NCBI RefSeq assembly: GCF_001544835.2
Contig: NZ_FCNX02000003.1
Location: 248,001-312,000, forward strand
Direction of reading: 5' to 3'
From: Caballeronia fortuita
GTDB taxonomy: Bacteria; Pseudomonadota; Gammaproteobacteria; Burkholderiales; Burkholderiaceae
Length of the DNA stretch: 64,000 bases
Position 1 is the stretch's first letter. Every line of letters begins with the position of its first letter. Positions 16,643-27,256 of this stretch are shown here, piece after piece. The notes below the pieces were generated by a model. That model did no database searches. It saw only the letters and a program-made list of their open reading frames with translations, and had not been told where the DNA came from. Both the position numbers and the translations under genes were made by a program.

Positions 16643-17719
16643 ATGGAATCGGAGCAAGCGCAGGGCGTGGGCTCTCGCGATGGATATCGCGATTACCAGT
16701 TGATCGGCGGCGCGGGCGAACGCGCGAAGGCCGCGGGACTCGTCAATGCGCAGTGGTACAAGTGCGCGGTGCCCCGTCCGCTCATGAAGAGCCTGATGCA
16801 ACGCGGCGACGCGCGCGCCATTCGCGACACGCTGATCTGGTATGCATCGATCATTGCGAGCGGCGTGCTTGCGTGGTTCGCATGGCAAGCGCATTCACTC
16901 TGGGCTGTTCCCGCGTTTCTTCTCTACGGCGCGCTCTATTGCGGCCCCGCCGATTCACGCTGGCACGAGAGCGGTCATGGCACCGCGTTCAAGACATCGT
17001 GGATGAACAAGGTGCTTTATCAGGCGGCTTCGTTTCAGGTGTTTCGCCGTCCGACCATCTGGCGCTGGAGTCACGCCCGACATCACACGGATACGCTGGT
17101 GGTCGGGCGCGACCGCGAGATCGCGGTGCCGCTGCCGACGGACTGGCTGAGTCTCGCGCTGAACGTGTTCGCGCTGAAGCACGCGGCGGCCGAAGTGCCG
17201 AAGATCATTTCGGGTGCGTTCGGCGATATTGGCGAAGAGGAAAAGACGTATGTGCCGGAATCGGAATGGCGCAAGGTTATTCTCGAAGCGCGCATCACGC
17301 TCGGGATTTACGTTGCGGTGATCGCCGCGTGCTTCGTCTTCGGTTCGATTCTGCCGCTGCTTTACATCGGCTTGCCGAGTCTCTACGGCGCGTGGCTCTA
17401 TTTATTCTTCGGTCTCACGCAACATGCGGGCATGCCCGAGAACGTGCTCGATCATCGCAAGAACTGCCGCACGGTCATGATGAATCCCGTGTTCAGGTTC
17501 CTCTATCTGAACATGAACTACCACGTCGAGCATCACATGTTTCCGATGGTGCCGTATCACGCGCTGCCGCGCCTGCACGAAGCGGTGAAGCACGAAATGC
17601 CGCCGCCGTATGCAAGCACGATTGCGGCCTATGCGGAGATCATTCCGGCGCTCGTTCGGCAGACGCGCGATCCGTCTTATCACGTCGTGCGGCCGATGCC
17701 CGCCGCGACTCAGGCATGA
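16643..17719 (+). CDS. mocD: MocD-like membrane fatty acid desaturase/hydroxylase
   Basis: A 358-residue integral-membrane di-iron enzyme. All three histidine boxes are present: HESGH (108-112), HARHH (144-148) and NYHVEHH (about 285-291). Hydrophobic spans flank them. It most resembles the MocD hydrocarbon oxygenase-like protein of rhizopine loci, where it works with the Rieske ferredoxin MocE. Here a MocE-like gene follows after 17 bases. No ferredoxin reductase gene is adjacent, so electrons must come from elsewhere. ATG 16643 with AGGTG upstream is preferred to GTG 16640. The true substrate is not known. Confidence 0.85.
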   Translation: MESEQAQGVGSRDGYRDYQLIGGAGERAKAAGLVNAQWYKCAVPRPLMKSLMQRGDARAIRDTLIWYASIIASGVLAWFAWQAHSLWAVPAFLLYGALYCGPADSRWHESGHGTAFKTSWMNKVLYQAASFQVFRRPTIWRWSHARHHTDTLVVGRDREIAVPLPTDWLSLALNVFALKHAAAEVPKIISGAFGDIGEEEKTYVPESEWRKVILEARITLGIYVAVIAACFVFGSILPLLYIGLPSLYGAWLYLFFGLTQHAGMPENVLDHRKNCRTVMMNPVFRFLYLNMNYHVEHHMFPMVPYHALPRLHEAVKHEMPPPYASTIAAYAEIIPALVRQTRDPSYHVVRPMPAATQA

Positions 17720-17736
17720 ACAAGGAGACGACTCCC

Positions 17737-18045
17737 ATGACGCAATGGATCGAGGCTGCAGCGATGAACGACATCGAAGACGAAGACGTGATGCGTTTCG
17801 ATCACGATGGCCGCACCTTCGCTATCTATCGCGTGAACGATGCCGTCTACGCGAGCGACGGCCTCTGCACGCACGAGCACGTCCATCTGAGCGATGGCTT
17901 CGTGATGGACCATGTCATCGAATGCCCGAAGCATAACGGGCGTTTCGATATCCGTGATGGCAGGCCGCTATGCGCGCCTGTTTGCGAAAAGCTGCGCACG
18001 TACCCCGCGAAAGTGGAGGGCGGGCGCATCTTCATCGAGATCTGA
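17737..18045 (+). CDS. mocE: MocE-like Rieske [2Fe-2S] ferredoxin
   Basis: A 102-residue Rieske ferredoxin. Cluster ligands are Cys44 and His46 (CTHEHVHLSDG) and Cys63 and His66 (CPKHNGRFD). It would pass electrons to the desaturase encoded upstream. ATG 17737 is preceded by AAGGAG; an in-frame ATG at 17716 overlaps the desaturase stop and is the alternative. Its sequence is clearly related to the ferredoxin at 61897-62202, sharing the SDG, ECP and GRFDIR segments. Confidence 0.93.
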   Translation: MTQWIEAAAMNDIEDEDVMRFDHDGRTFAIYRVNDAVYASDGLCTHEHVHLSDGFVMDHVIECPKHNGRFDIRDGRPLCAPVCEKLRTYPAKVEGGRIFIEI

Positions 18046-18078
18046 CGATGACATTGCGCGCCATGCCACCACGATGCA

Positions 18079-20034
18079 TCACACGCGGAACATGCTGACG
18101 ACCCGCGCGAGACGCTCGGCCTGATCGCGCAACTCGGCGGTGGAGTGCTCCGCTTCGCCGACGAGCGCCGCGTTCTGCTGCGTCGCCTCGCCGATCAGCA
18201 TGACCGCGCTGTTCACCTGCTCGATGCCGCTCGCCTGTTCGCGCGATGCAACGCCGATCTCGTCGACGATCGCATTCACGCGCGAGACGCGCTCGACGAT
18301 GCCGCCCATCGTGCTGCTCGCTTCCTCGGCGATCTTGTAGCCGCGCGCCACCTTCGCGGCCGATTCGGCGATCAGCACTTCGATCTCCTTCACCGCGCCC
18401 GCGCTGCGTTGCGCGAGCGCGCGCACTTCCGATGCGACGACGGCGAAGCCCTTGCCATGCTCGCCTGCGCGCGCCGCTTCAACGGCGGCATTCAACGCGA
18501 GAATGTTGGTCTGGAACGCGATGCCTTCGATGGTCGCGGTGATGTCGGCGATGCGTCGCGCCGATGCGTCGATCTCGCCCATCGTTTCGACTACGCGTCC
18601 GACTGCATCGCCGCCCGCCCGCGCCGCGTCCGATGCCGATGCGACGAGCGTGCCCGCCTGCGCCGTGTTCGCTGCGTTCTGCTGCACCGTGCTCGTGATT
18701 TCTTCCATGCTCGCGGCGGTTTCCTCGACGCTCGCCGCTTGCGTGGCGATGCGCGTCGCGATATCGCTGCTGCCCGATGCGATGCGCGCAGTGCCTTCGT
18801 TCATGTCGGCCGATGCGCTGCGCACTTGCGCGACGATGCCCGCGAGTCCGCGCGCGATGCCGTCGATCGCACGCATCAGACGGCCGATATCGTCCTCGCG
18901 CGCGCTGTCGACACGCACGGTGAGATCGCCCGCCGCGATGCGCTCGGAGGCGCGCGTCACGTCGTCGATGGGACGGCCCACGAGCCGCCTGACCGCATAG
19001 AGCAGCACGCCGACGAGCAGCGCCACGACGACGAGCCCGAGCATCAGGAAGCGATTGCGGCTCGCATGCACGTCCGCGAGCAGTTCGTCGCGATAGGCGA
19101 TGCCGCCGATCATCCACTGCCATTGCGGCACCGTCATATACACGATTTCCTTCGTGCCGCCATGCACGCGTGCGTCCGCGCCTGCGATGTCGACGCCGTC
19201 GAACATGAGCTTGCCAACGCGAGCGGCGAGCATCTGCGCGAAGGGCGCGATGCGTTCATCGGCCAGTTCGCCTTTCGAGCCGGGATGCACGAGCAGCTTG
19301 CCGCGATTCGCGCCGTTCGACGCATCGACGACGAAGTGATAGCCGCTCGCGCCGATCACGAGTTTCGCGATGTTGTCCTGCAGCGCGGCGAATTCGGCGG
19401 TCACGTCCACGCCCACGAAAAGCGCGCCGATCACGCGGCCCGATGCATCGGTGACGGGCTTGTACTCGGTGATGTATTGCTTGCCGAACAGCGCCGCAAG
19501 ACCGATATACGACTTGCCCGCGAGTATCGGCGCATAGGCCGGGCCTTTGCGGTCGAGCAGCGTGCCGATCGCGCGTGCGCCGTCCTGTTTTTTGAGCGAT
19601 GTCGTCACGCGCACGAAGTCGTCGCCGGTGCGCGCGAAGATCGTCGCGATCGCGCCGCTTTCCGCGAGGAATGCGTCGGGGATCGCGAAGTCGTTGTTGA
19701 GCGGCTGACCGCCCGCGAGAAGCGTTGGCGTCGCGATGACGCCGATGTCCACCGTCCGCGTCTCGTCGAGCGAGAAATCGGCGGGCAGGCGATGCGCGAA
19801 GATCGTCATGAAGCGCGTGACTTCCGCGCTGACGGTCTGATCGTAGAGGCCGATCATCGTTGCGATCGAGCGGTTTTCGCTTTCGACGCGCGCGAGCGCA
19901 TGGGCGTTGACTTGCTCGCCCGCGCTCCGCGTAACGGCGATGGTGAAGAAGGCGACAACGATTGCCGTGAGCGCGCAAGCGAGCACGGCGAATTTGGTCC
20001 CGACGTTAGTCCGGGCCAGGGCATTTCGAAGCAT
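18079..20034 (-). CDS. Methyl-accepting chemotaxis protein with periplasmic Cache domain
   Basis: A 651-residue chemoreceptor. A first membrane helix ([20 protein letters not shown]) is followed by a large periplasmic sensor (about 40-370) of the fused Cache type. A second helix ([20 protein letters not shown]), a HAMP domain ([23 protein letters not shown]) and a long helical signalling domain follow. The hairpin tip reads [34 protein letters not shown], split here into its standard parts. It ends ARVVSMFRV, without a CheR-tethering pentapeptide. ATG 20034 is taken; 20091 is also possible. It adjoins mocE tail to tail, but a shared ligand is speculation. Confidence 0.92.
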   Translation of the reverse strand: MLRNALARTNVGTKFAVLACALTAIVVAFFTIAVTRSAGEQVNAHALARVESENRSIATMIGLYDQTVSAEVTRFMTIFAHRLPADFSLDETRTVDIGVIATPTLLAGGQPLNNDFAIPDAFLAESGAIATIFARTGDDFVRVTTSLKKQDGARAIGTLLDRKGPAYAPILAGKSYIGLAALFGKQYITEYKPVTDASGRVIGALFVGVDVTAEFAALQDNIAKLVIGASGYHFVVDASNGANRGKLLVHPGSKGELADERIAPFAQMLAARVGKLMFDGVDIAGADARVHGGTKEIVYMTVPQWQWMIGGIAYRDELLADVHASRNRFLMLGLVVVALLVGVLLYAVRRLVGRPIDDVTRASERIAAGDLTVRVDSAREDDIGRLMRAIDGIARGLAGIVAQVRSASADMNEGTARIASGSSDIATRIATQAASVEETAASMEEITSTVQQNAANTAQAGTLVASASDAARAGGDAVGRVVETMGEIDASARRIADITATIEGIAFQTNILALNAAVEAARAGEHGKGFAVVASEVRALAQRSAGAVKEIEVLIAESAAKVARGYKIAEEASSTMGGIVERVSRVNAIVDEIGVASREQASGIEQVNSAVMLIGEATQQNAALVGEAEHSTAELRDQAERLARVVSMFRV

Positions 20035-20288
20035 GGGGAATGACTGAGCGATAGGAGTTGTATGGCACTTATCGGCATATCTTGCCCGCATCTTTAATTT
20101 GCCTTTCTTTGCATTCAAAAGGCTGAATGCAAAATGCCAGGCGGTGCCGCGCACAGCATTTCCTAGAAAACGATTAACTTTCGCGTGGTTCCGTGCGGAT
20201 CGCCGGCGGCCCCTGCCAAGGGGCAAACCGCTGGCGTTAGGGCAAATACCAGGATAGCCAGCTAGCAGCAAATTCACTATCCTTCAGA

Positions 20289-20298
20289 AAAACGTTTT
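20289..20298. promoter_or_regulatory. LacI-type operator upstream of the hexuronate transporter
   Basis: AAAACGTTTT palindrome in the 383-base gap 20035-20417, about 120 bases before the transporter start and just after a CACTAT -10-like element. It matches the core of the perfect site at 22917-22928, so the neighbouring LacI protein probably binds both. The rest of the gap shows no gene. Confidence 0.55.
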
Positions 20299-20417
20299 CC
20301 AAAAAGCAAGGCCGGCTTGCGTTCTTCTAAGACGCACAGCTATCGCCCACGGCGCTCGTCGCCGTTCACGCAACAAGAAACGCGGCACGACGAGCGCCGC
20401 CGCGTCCGGAGACTTTC

Positions 20418-21707
<1,290 letters not shown>

Positions 21708-21787
21708 TCGCCACTTAATCGCTAATTATCAGTATCGATATGCGCCGCGCCGCCCGCACTCGCAACTCGCAGGCAACGCGGCGCGCG

Positions 21788-22777
21788 TCATGCAGCCGCG
21801 GCGGTGGATTCGCGCACGATGAGCCGCGGCTCGAACATGGAGTTGCCGGGATCGGGATGGCCGGCGAGGGCGTCGATGAGCTTCTGCATCGCGAGCTCGC
21901 CCATCTTCTCGCTCTGGATGTCGACGGTCGTGAGGCCGGGCGCGGCATACGCGCCGTAAGGAACGTTGTCGATGCCCGTCACCGATACGTCCTGCGGCAC
22001 GCGAATGCCGAGCGATGCGGCTTCCTTCATGAAGCCGAGCGCGATCAGGTCGTTGTAGCAGATCACCGCCTGCGGCCGCTTCGGTCCGAGCATCACGCGC
22101 GAACACGCCTGTTCGCCGGCGAGCGAGGTCGGCGCGTGAGCCTCGTAGATGTCGAGTTCCAGGCCCGCTTCGGCGAGACATTCGCGCGCGCCGCGAATAC
22201 GTTCGTCGTTGATGCGCGCATGCTCGAAGCCGAGATACGCGATGCGGCGATGCCCGAGGTCGAGCAGATGACGCGTGAGCATGTAAGTGGCAAGAGCGCT
22301 GTTGATGCCGACGCTCGGAATGGGCAGCTCGGCGTTGCGCAGGAGCACGACGGGCTTGTCGAGATCGAGCATCCACTGCGCGTTTTCGTCGGGCAGACGC
22401 GAGCTGACGAGCAGGCCGTCGACGCGTTGCGCGAGCGCTTCGATCAGCGGCCGTTCGCGCGCCTGGTTTTCGTCGATGTCGACGAGCAGCAGCGTGTAGT
22501 CGTGCCGCAGCGCGATGCGGTTCGCGCCTTTCACGACGTTGGTGAAGTGCGGGTTGCTGATGTCGAGGATCGTGAGTCCGATGGTGCGCGTCTTGCCGGT
22601 GATCATCGAACGCGCGAGCGGGTTCGAGCGATAGCCTAGCGAATCGATCGCTTCCTTGAGCTTCGCTTCGACCGGCGCGGAGAAGCGTTGCGCACCGTTG
22701 ATGTACTTGGAGACGGTCGCGACGGAGACGCCCGCCGCGGCGGCGACGTCGCGAATGGTCGGGGAAATTTTCTTCAT
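21788..22777 (-). CDS. LacI family repressor of the uronate genes
   Basis: A 329-residue LacI-type regulator: helix-turn-helix TIRDVAAAAGVSVATVSKYINGAQRFSAP near residues 7-35, hinge NPLARSMITGKTRTIGLTI, and a sugar-binding sensor domain with the typical GHRRIAYLGFE and DVSVTGIDN segments. It lies between the ExuT-type carrier and the uronate dehydrogenase. Matching palindromes precede those two genes and its own start, predicting negative autoregulation and induction by a uronate or its lactone. The effector is inferred only. Confidence 0.93.
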   Translation of the reverse strand: MKKISPTIRDVAAAAGVSVATVSKYINGAQRFSAPVEAKLKEAIDSLGYRSNPLARSMITGKTRTIGLTILDISNPHFTNVVKGANRIALRHDYTLLLVDIDENQARERPLIEALAQRVDGLLVSSRLPDENAQWMLDLDKPVVLLRNAELPIPSVGINSALATYMLTRHLLDLGHRRIAYLGFEHARINDERIRGARECLAEAGLELDIYEAHAPTSLAGEQACSRVMLGPKRPQAVICYNDLIALGFMKEAASLGIRVPQDVSVTGIDNVPYGAYAAPGLTTVDIQSEKMGELAMQKLIDALAGHPDPGNSMFEPRLIVRESTAAAA

Positions 22778-22785
22778 TTGGAGGG

Positions 22786-22795
22786 TAACGTTTTC
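22786..22795. promoter_or_regulatory. LacI-type operator half near the repressor start
   Basis: TAACGTTTTC, 8 of 10 positions of the AAAACGTTTT-centred site, ends 9 bases before the repressor start codon. It is imperfect on the left arm. It would give weak autorepression. Confidence 0.4.
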
Positions 22796-22883
22796 GCAGT
22801 GTTACCGAATTGTCGCAGAAATTTGGGAAACGATGACATCGTTTCTTGCTTTTTGCATGCGGCCTTTTGCATGCCAGCGCCAA

Positions 22884-22928
22884 TTGACCGCGCACGCGAC
22901 GGATCGCTATAGTGCCGAAAACGTTTTC
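22884..22928 (+). promoter_or_regulatory. Promoter and overlapping LacI operator of udh
   Basis: TTGACC at 22884-22889 and TATAGT at 22908-22913 with an 18-base spacer look like a sigma-70 promoter. The perfect 12-base palindrome GAAAACGTTTTC at 22917-22928 covers the expected transcription start, a classic repressor position. Confidence 0.65.
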
Positions 22929-22974
22929 TTCTTTTCTGCTTTCAACGCATCAACACGTATTCGAAGGAGTCTCG

Positions 22975-23805
22975 ATGAATCAGCCAAACGCAGCGGCCAA
23001 ACCGTTCAAGCGCCTGCTTCTGACCGGCGCGGCCGGCAATCTGGGTCGTCAGTTGCGCGGCGCGCTCGCGCAATGGGCCGATGTCGTGCGGCTTTCCGAC
23101 ATCGCGCCGCTCGACGATGCGGCGAGCCACGAAGAAATCAGCGCCGTCGATCTCGCGGATCGCGACAAGGTGATGCAACTCGTCGAGGGCGTCGATGCGA
23201 TCGTCCATCTCGGCGGCATTTCCATCGACGCGCCTTTCGACGATCTGATCGAAGCGAATATTCGCGGCACGTACAACATCTATGAGGCGGCGCGCCGTCA
23301 TGGCGTGAAGCGCATCGTGTTCGCGAGTTCGAACCATGCAATCGGCTTTCATCCGGTGACCGAAGTGCTCGATGCCGACGCGCCGCATCGCCCGGACAGT
23401 CTCTATGGCGTGACGAAGTGCTTCGGCGAATCGCTGTCACGCTATTACTTCGACCGCTTCGGGATCGAAACGGTGAACCTGCGCATCGGCTCGTCGTTCG
23501 AGGAACCGAAGAATCCGCGCATGCTCGTGACATATCTGAGCTACCGCGATTTCATCGAACTCGTGCGTTGCTCGCTGTTCACGAATCGCGTGGGTCATGC
23601 GGTCGTGTATGGCGTGTCGGACAATCCGGTGAAGTGGTGGGACAACGCGAAGGCGGGCTTCCTCGGCTTCAATCCGCAAGACAGCTCCGCGCAATTCAGC
23701 GGGCTCTTTCCGGTGACCGGGCCGACGGCTGAACGTGACGATCCCGCGCAGCGCTTCCAGGGCGGCGCGTTCGTGCTCGGCGAGCCGATGGAGCGCAAGC
23801 GATGA
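22975..23805 (+). CDS. udh: Uronate dehydrogenase (copy 1)
   Basis: A 276-residue NAD-dependent short-chain-type enzyme that oxidises D-galacturonate or D-glucuronate to the aldaro-lactone. The nucleotide loop is GAAGNLG (18-24), the catalytic pair is Tyr144 and Lys148 in YGVTK, and FASSNHAIGF, YEAARRHGVKRIVFASSN and WWDNAKAGFLGF match known bacterial Udh. The ribosome site AAGGAG is 9 bases upstream. It overlaps the lactonase gene by 4 bases (ATGA), so the two are translated together. A second, closer-to-type Udh is encoded at 27257-28102. Confidence 0.88.
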   Translation: MNQPNAAAKPFKRLLLTGAAGNLGRQLRGALAQWADVVRLSDIAPLDDAASHEEISAVDLADRDKVMQLVEGVDAIVHLGGISIDAPFDDLIEANIRGTYNIYEAARRHGVKRIVFASSNHAIGFHPVTEVLDADAPHRPDSLYGVTKCFGESLSRYYFDRFGIETVNLRIGSSFEEPKNPRMLVTYLSYRDFIELVRCSLFTNRVGHAVVYGVSDNPVKWWDNAKAGFLGFNPQDSSAQFSGLFPVTGPTAERDDPAQRFQGGAFVLGEPMERKR

Positions 23806-24710
23806 GCGCCGCCGTGCGCGCGGAGCGGCTCGACGCGGCGGAGCGCGCCACGGTCGGCGAATGTCCGGTGTGGCGCGTGCAGGAAGACGCGCTGTACTGG
23901 GTCGATATTCCGGCGCGCAGCATCATCCGGCTGGAGATCGAACGCGCACGGCGTACGGAATGGGCGTTCGACGAACAGGTCGCGTGCGTTGCGTTCGACA
24001 AAGCCGGGCGCGTCGTCGCAGGCATGGAAAGCGGCGTGTTCGCCGTGACGCTTTCCGATACGGGCGACGCGCGCGCCGCGAAGCTCGCCGCGCCTTCGTT
24101 CCCCGCGACGGGCATGCGCTTCAACGATGGCCGCTGCGACAGGCAAGGGCGCTTCTGGGCTGGAACGATGGTGCAGGACATGTCGCTCGCGAGCCCCGCC
24201 GGCGCGCTGTATCGGTTCAATGAAAAGGGCGTGTTGTCTGCGCCGGTCGTCGATGGCCTCATCACGCAGAACGGCCTGGCATGGTCGCCGGACGGCACGA
24301 CGATGTATCTGTCGGACTCGCATCCGCAGCGCCGCATCGTGTGGGCGTTCGATTTCGATCCCGACACCGGCACGCCGGGCCCACGGCGCGTGTTCGCCGA
24401 TCTGCATCACTACACGGGCCGGCCTGACGGCGCCGCGGTCGATGCCGACGGCTGTTACTGGACCTGCGCGAACGATGCGGGACGCTTGCTGCGCTTCACG
24501 CCGCGCGGCGAACTCGATCGCGAAATCGCGCTGCCCGCGAGCAAACCGTCGATGTGCGCTTTCGGCGGCGGCGATCTGAAAACGCTCTATGTCACGACGA
24601 TTCGTCCGGCAACCAATGCCACCGACGACGACGGCTACGTGTTCGCTTTGAACCCCGGCGTGCAAGGCTTACCGGAGCCGGAGTACGCGGGAATGTTACC
24701 GGTCGCATAA
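23802..24710 (+). CDS. SMP-30/gluconolactonase family lactonase
   Basis: A 302-residue six-bladed propeller of the SMP-30/gluconolactonase/LRE type. Family features are ATVGECPVWRVQEDALYWVDI at the start (metal-binding Glu in GECPVW), GMRFNDGRCDRQGRFWAGTM, NGLAWSPDGTTMYLSDS and GRPDGAAVDADGCYW. It would hydrolyse the lactone made by Udh to galactarate or glucarate. The start overlaps the udh stop. Specific substrate is inferred from this context. Confidence 0.87.
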   Translation: MSAAVRAERLDAAERATVGECPVWRVQEDALYWVDIPARSIIRLEIERARRTEWAFDEQVACVAFDKAGRVVAGMESGVFAVTLSDTGDARAAKLAAPSFPATGMRFNDGRCDRQGRFWAGTMVQDMSLASPAGALYRFNEKGVLSAPVVDGLITQNGLAWSPDGTTMYLSDSHPQRRIVWAFDFDPDTGTPGPRRVFADLHHYTGRPDGAAVDADGCYWTCANDAGRLLRFTPRGELDREIALPASKPSMCAFGGGDLKTLYVTTIRPATNATDDDGYVFALNPGVQGLPEPEYAGMLPVA

Positions 24711-24777
24711 ACTGCGCGAAACGGGGCGCATCATGCGCGCCGTACGCAATTTTTTCGCGTTTTTTCAGGGGCGCAAA

Positions 24778-24810
24778 CGTTCGATGCACCGCGCTGGCGC
24801 GCATCGAACG
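24778..24810 (+). terminator. Hairpin after the udh-lactonase operon
   Basis: CGTTCGATGC and GCATCGAACG form a perfect 10-base stem with a 13-base loop, 68 bases after the lactonase stop. No T-tract follows, but two T6 runs lie just upstream at 24750-24766. It may be a terminator or an RNA-processing stem. The surrounding 24711-24954 gap has no gene. Confidence 0.4.
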
Positions 24811-24954
24811 GACGGCAAGGTGACGCATCACGTCGCGCTTCGGAACCGATACCAAGAACAAACACCAATGCTTTAAATCCTTCTGAAAGAGTAGTCTCCG
24901 CAGGTAATTCGAATACCAGCGATCGACCGATTCTCTAATCCGGAGGAGACATTG

Positions 24955-26301
24955 ATGGACCTTGAAGCTCGCACCATGAAGCGCGTGATGGTTCGCCTCG
25001 TGCCGTTCCTGATCCTGTGTTACTTCATCGCCTATCTGGACCGCGTCAACGTCGGCTTTGCCGCGTTGCAGATGAACAAGGCGCTCGGCTTTACCGCGAG
25101 CATGTTCGGTTTCGGCGCTGGCATTTTCTTCATCGCCTATTTCTTTTTCGAGGTGCCTTCCAATCTGCTGCTCGAACGATTCGGCGCGCGCCGCTGGATC
25201 GCACGCATCATGTTCACGTGGGGCATCCTCGCGGCGGCGATGGCCTACATTCCGCACATCGCGCAGGCGACGGGCCTTTCGAACGCATATGTGTTCTATG
25301 GCTTGCGCATTCTGCTCGGCGTAGCGGAAGCGGGCTTCTTTCCGGGCATCATCTTTCTGCTGACCTTGTGGTTTCCGGCGAAGTACCGGGGCCGCGTCGT
25401 CGGCTACTTCATGGCGGCGATTCCGTTGTCCACCGTGATCGGCGGGCCGATCTCGGGCGCGCTGCTGCAGATGGACGGCATCAACGGCATGGCGGGCTGG
25501 CAATGGCTGTATCTGATCGAAGCGATTCCCGCGCTGCTGCTCGCGTTCGTCGTGTACTTCTATCTGACCGACAGACCCACGGACGCGCACTGGCTCGCGA
25601 AGGAAGAACGCGACTGGCTCGTCAATCGTCAGGCGCAGGAGCGGGCGCATCGTGAATCGGTTCATGCGTTCAGCGTGAAGGAAGCGATCTTCAATCCGCG
25701 CGTGCTGGCCATCGCGTTGATCTACTTCGGCGCGAATGCGACCAACTACGGCCTGAGTTTCTTCCTGCCGCAGATCGTCAAGTCGTTCGGCCTTACCAAC
25801 CTGCAGACCGGCTTCGTCACTTCGCTGCCTTATGCGGTCGGCGTCGTCAGCATGGTGCTGTGGGGCCGTCATTCGGATCGGAAACTGGAGCGCCGCTGGC
25901 ACGTCGCGATTGCGCTGATGGTGGCAGCGGGTGGCATCGCGGCATCGGCGGGGCTCGATAATCCGGTGTTGAAGATGGTTGCTCTGTCGATCGCGGGCTT
26001 CGGCATCTTCGGCTGCCTGCCGGTGATCTGGACGCTGCCGGCTTCGTTCCTCTCGGGCGCGGCGGCGGCGGGCGGCATCGCGGCGATCAATTCGCTCGGC
26101 AATCTCGCGGGCTTCTTCGGTCCCTATGCGATGGGCTGGATCAAGGACAGCACGGGCGGCTTCGGCGCGGGCTTGCTGTGTCTCGCGGGCGCGGGCATGG
26201 TCGGTGTCGCGGCGGTCCTCCTGCTGCATCACGATCAGGCCCTGGAGACGATTTCCGGCGCGCACGATGTGGATGACGGCGAGCCGAACATGGCGCGTTG
26301 A
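24955..26301 (+). CDS. MFS transporter of the anion:cation symporter family
   Basis: A 448-residue, 12-helix major facilitator protein. It shows the ACS signature FIAYLDRVNVGFAALQMNKALGF and GVAEAGFFPGIIFLLTLWFPAKYRGRVVGYF. Relatives carry organic anions such as tartrate, phthalate, galactonate or aldarates. ATG 24955 is preceded by CGGAGGAG; a TTG directly before it is not needed. Sitting downstream of udh and the lactonase, it may bring in a uronate or aldarate. The exact substrate is open. Confidence 0.85.
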   Translation: MDLEARTMKRVMVRLVPFLILCYFIAYLDRVNVGFAALQMNKALGFTASMFGFGAGIFFIAYFFFEVPSNLLLERFGARRWIARIMFTWGILAAAMAYIPHIAQATGLSNAYVFYGLRILLGVAEAGFFPGIIFLLTLWFPAKYRGRVVGYFMAAIPLSTVIGGPISGALLQMDGINGMAGWQWLYLIEAIPALLLAFVVYFYLTDRPTDAHWLAKEERDWLVNRQAQERAHRESVHAFSVKEAIFNPRVLAIALIYFGANATNYGLSFFLPQIVKSFGLTNLQTGFVTSLPYAVGVVSMVLWGRHSDRKLERRWHVAIALMVAAGGIAASAGLDNPVLKMVALSIAGFGIFGCLPVIWTLPASFLSGAAAAGGIAAINSLGNLAGFFGPYAMGWIKDSTGGFGAGLLCLAGAGMVGVAAVLLLHHDQALETISGAHDVDDGEPNMAR

Positions 26302-26314
26302 TTCTGCATTTGGT

Positions 26315-26350
26315 ATGCAAAGGACCGCGTCGATACGTGGTCTTTTGCAT
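26315..26350. terminator. Bidirectional terminator-like hairpin
   Basis: ATGCAAAGGACC and GGTCTTTTGCAT pair over 12 bases with one G-U wobble, around a 12-base loop. It lies exactly between the MFS gene and the convergent GntR gene, whose stop it abuts. Confidence 0.55.
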
Positions 26351-27142
26351 TCAATCGGGCGCCGACTGCGCCCGCCGCAATCTCTCCCGGCTATTGATCA
26401 GATGCAGACGCATCGCGGTGCGCGCCGAATCGGCATCGCCGCGTTCGATGGCGTCCGCGATCTGCTCGTGCTCGCGATTCACGCGTAGCAGATATTCGGC
26501 GTATCGCTCGCGCGGAATCGGCGTTGCAGTGATGCGCGTGCGCGGAATCATGCGCGTGCCCAGATGCTCCATGATCTCGACGAAGTATCGATTGCCCGTC
26601 GCGTGTGCGATCTCCATGTGAAAGCGCAGATCGGGCGAGACCGTATCGGCCGCTTGGCCCACGCTCTTCGAAAAGTCGTCGAGGGCCGCGCGCATCGTGG
26701 CGAGCCGCGCGGCATCGCAACGCATCGCGGCAAGTCCCGCGCTTTCGGTTTCGAGACTGATGCGCAATTCGAGGATGGCGAGGGCATCGATCGAGCCGGC
26801 GACATCGGCGGGATCGAGATGAAGCAGCGACGCCGCGCCCGCCTCGCAGACGAACGTGCCGATGCCATGCCGCGTCTCCACGACGCCGGCCGCCTGCAAA
26901 CGCGATAGCGCCTCGCGCACGACTGTCCGGCTCACGCCGAAACGCTGCACCATTTCCGCTTCCGTCGCGAGGCGGCTGCCGGCCTTCAATGCTCGTGCGT
27001 CGATCTGCGCGCGCAATGCGTCGACGAGTTGCGCAGTCAGGCTGCGTCGCATGCCCGGCGATGCAATCGAGGGTGCATCAAGATCGGCATGAAGATCCGG
27101 CAATGGCGTCACGGCGTTCTCGTTGGCGTGGGTTTTACACAC
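26351..27142 (-). CDS. GntR/FadR family transcriptional regulator
   Basis: A 263-residue regulator. The winged helix covers about residues 35-105 (LTAQLVDALRAQIDARALKAGSRLATEAEMV and VSRTVVREALSRLQAAGVVETRHGIGTF as separate parts). An FCD-type helical effector domain follows, with acid and histidine metal-binding candidates in DLRFHMEIAHATGN and NREHEQIADAI. It is divergent from the second uronate dehydrogenase and its ABC transporter, 114 bases away, and likely controls them. FCD regulators commonly bind sugar acids, which suits this context. Confidence 0.92.
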   Translation of the reverse strand: MCKTHANENAVTPLPDLHADLDAPSIASPGMRRSLTAQLVDALRAQIDARALKAGSRLATEAEMVQRFGVSRTVVREALSRLQAAGVVETRHGIGTFVCEAGAASLLHLDPADVAGSIDALAILELRISLETESAGLAAMRCDAARLATMRAALDDFSKSVGQAADTVSPDLRFHMEIAHATGNRYFVEIMEHLGTRMIPRTRITATPIPRERYAEYLLRVNREHEQIADAIERGDADSARTAMRLHLINSRERLRRAQSAPD

Positions 27143-27143
27143 G

Positions 27144-27172
27144 TTGACAAATCGTTCGGCAAATGATGATAT
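27144..27172 (+). promoter_or_regulatory. Sigma-70-like promoter of the udh2 operon
   Basis: TTGACA at 27144-27149 and TGATAT at 27167-27172 are separated by 17 bases. TGATATG recurs at 27184-27190 and ATGCGG occurs twice between them, a possible GntR binding region immediately downstream of the -10. Confidence 0.6.
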
Positions 27173-27256
27173 GCGGCATGCGGTGATATGACAACGTACA
27201 AGAAGACGCGCGCAGGGTAATCCCTAGCGATGACAGCCTTCGGGAGACACAACGCA

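Noticed and set aside
18145..20043. 632-residue plus-strand frame opposite the chemoreceptor gene
   Set aside because: It is the antisense of a clear MCP gene; its composition (Arg, His, Asp and Ala runs) is that of high-GC shadow frames and no motif fits.
24592..26265. 557-residue minus-strand frame opposite the MFS gene
   Set aside because: Antisense shadow of a convincing transporter, with no domain or ribosome site.
27230..27256. Earlier ATG for the second uronate dehydrogenase
   Set aside because: The extra nine residues lack similarity and the ribosome site GGGAGA fits the ATG at 27257.
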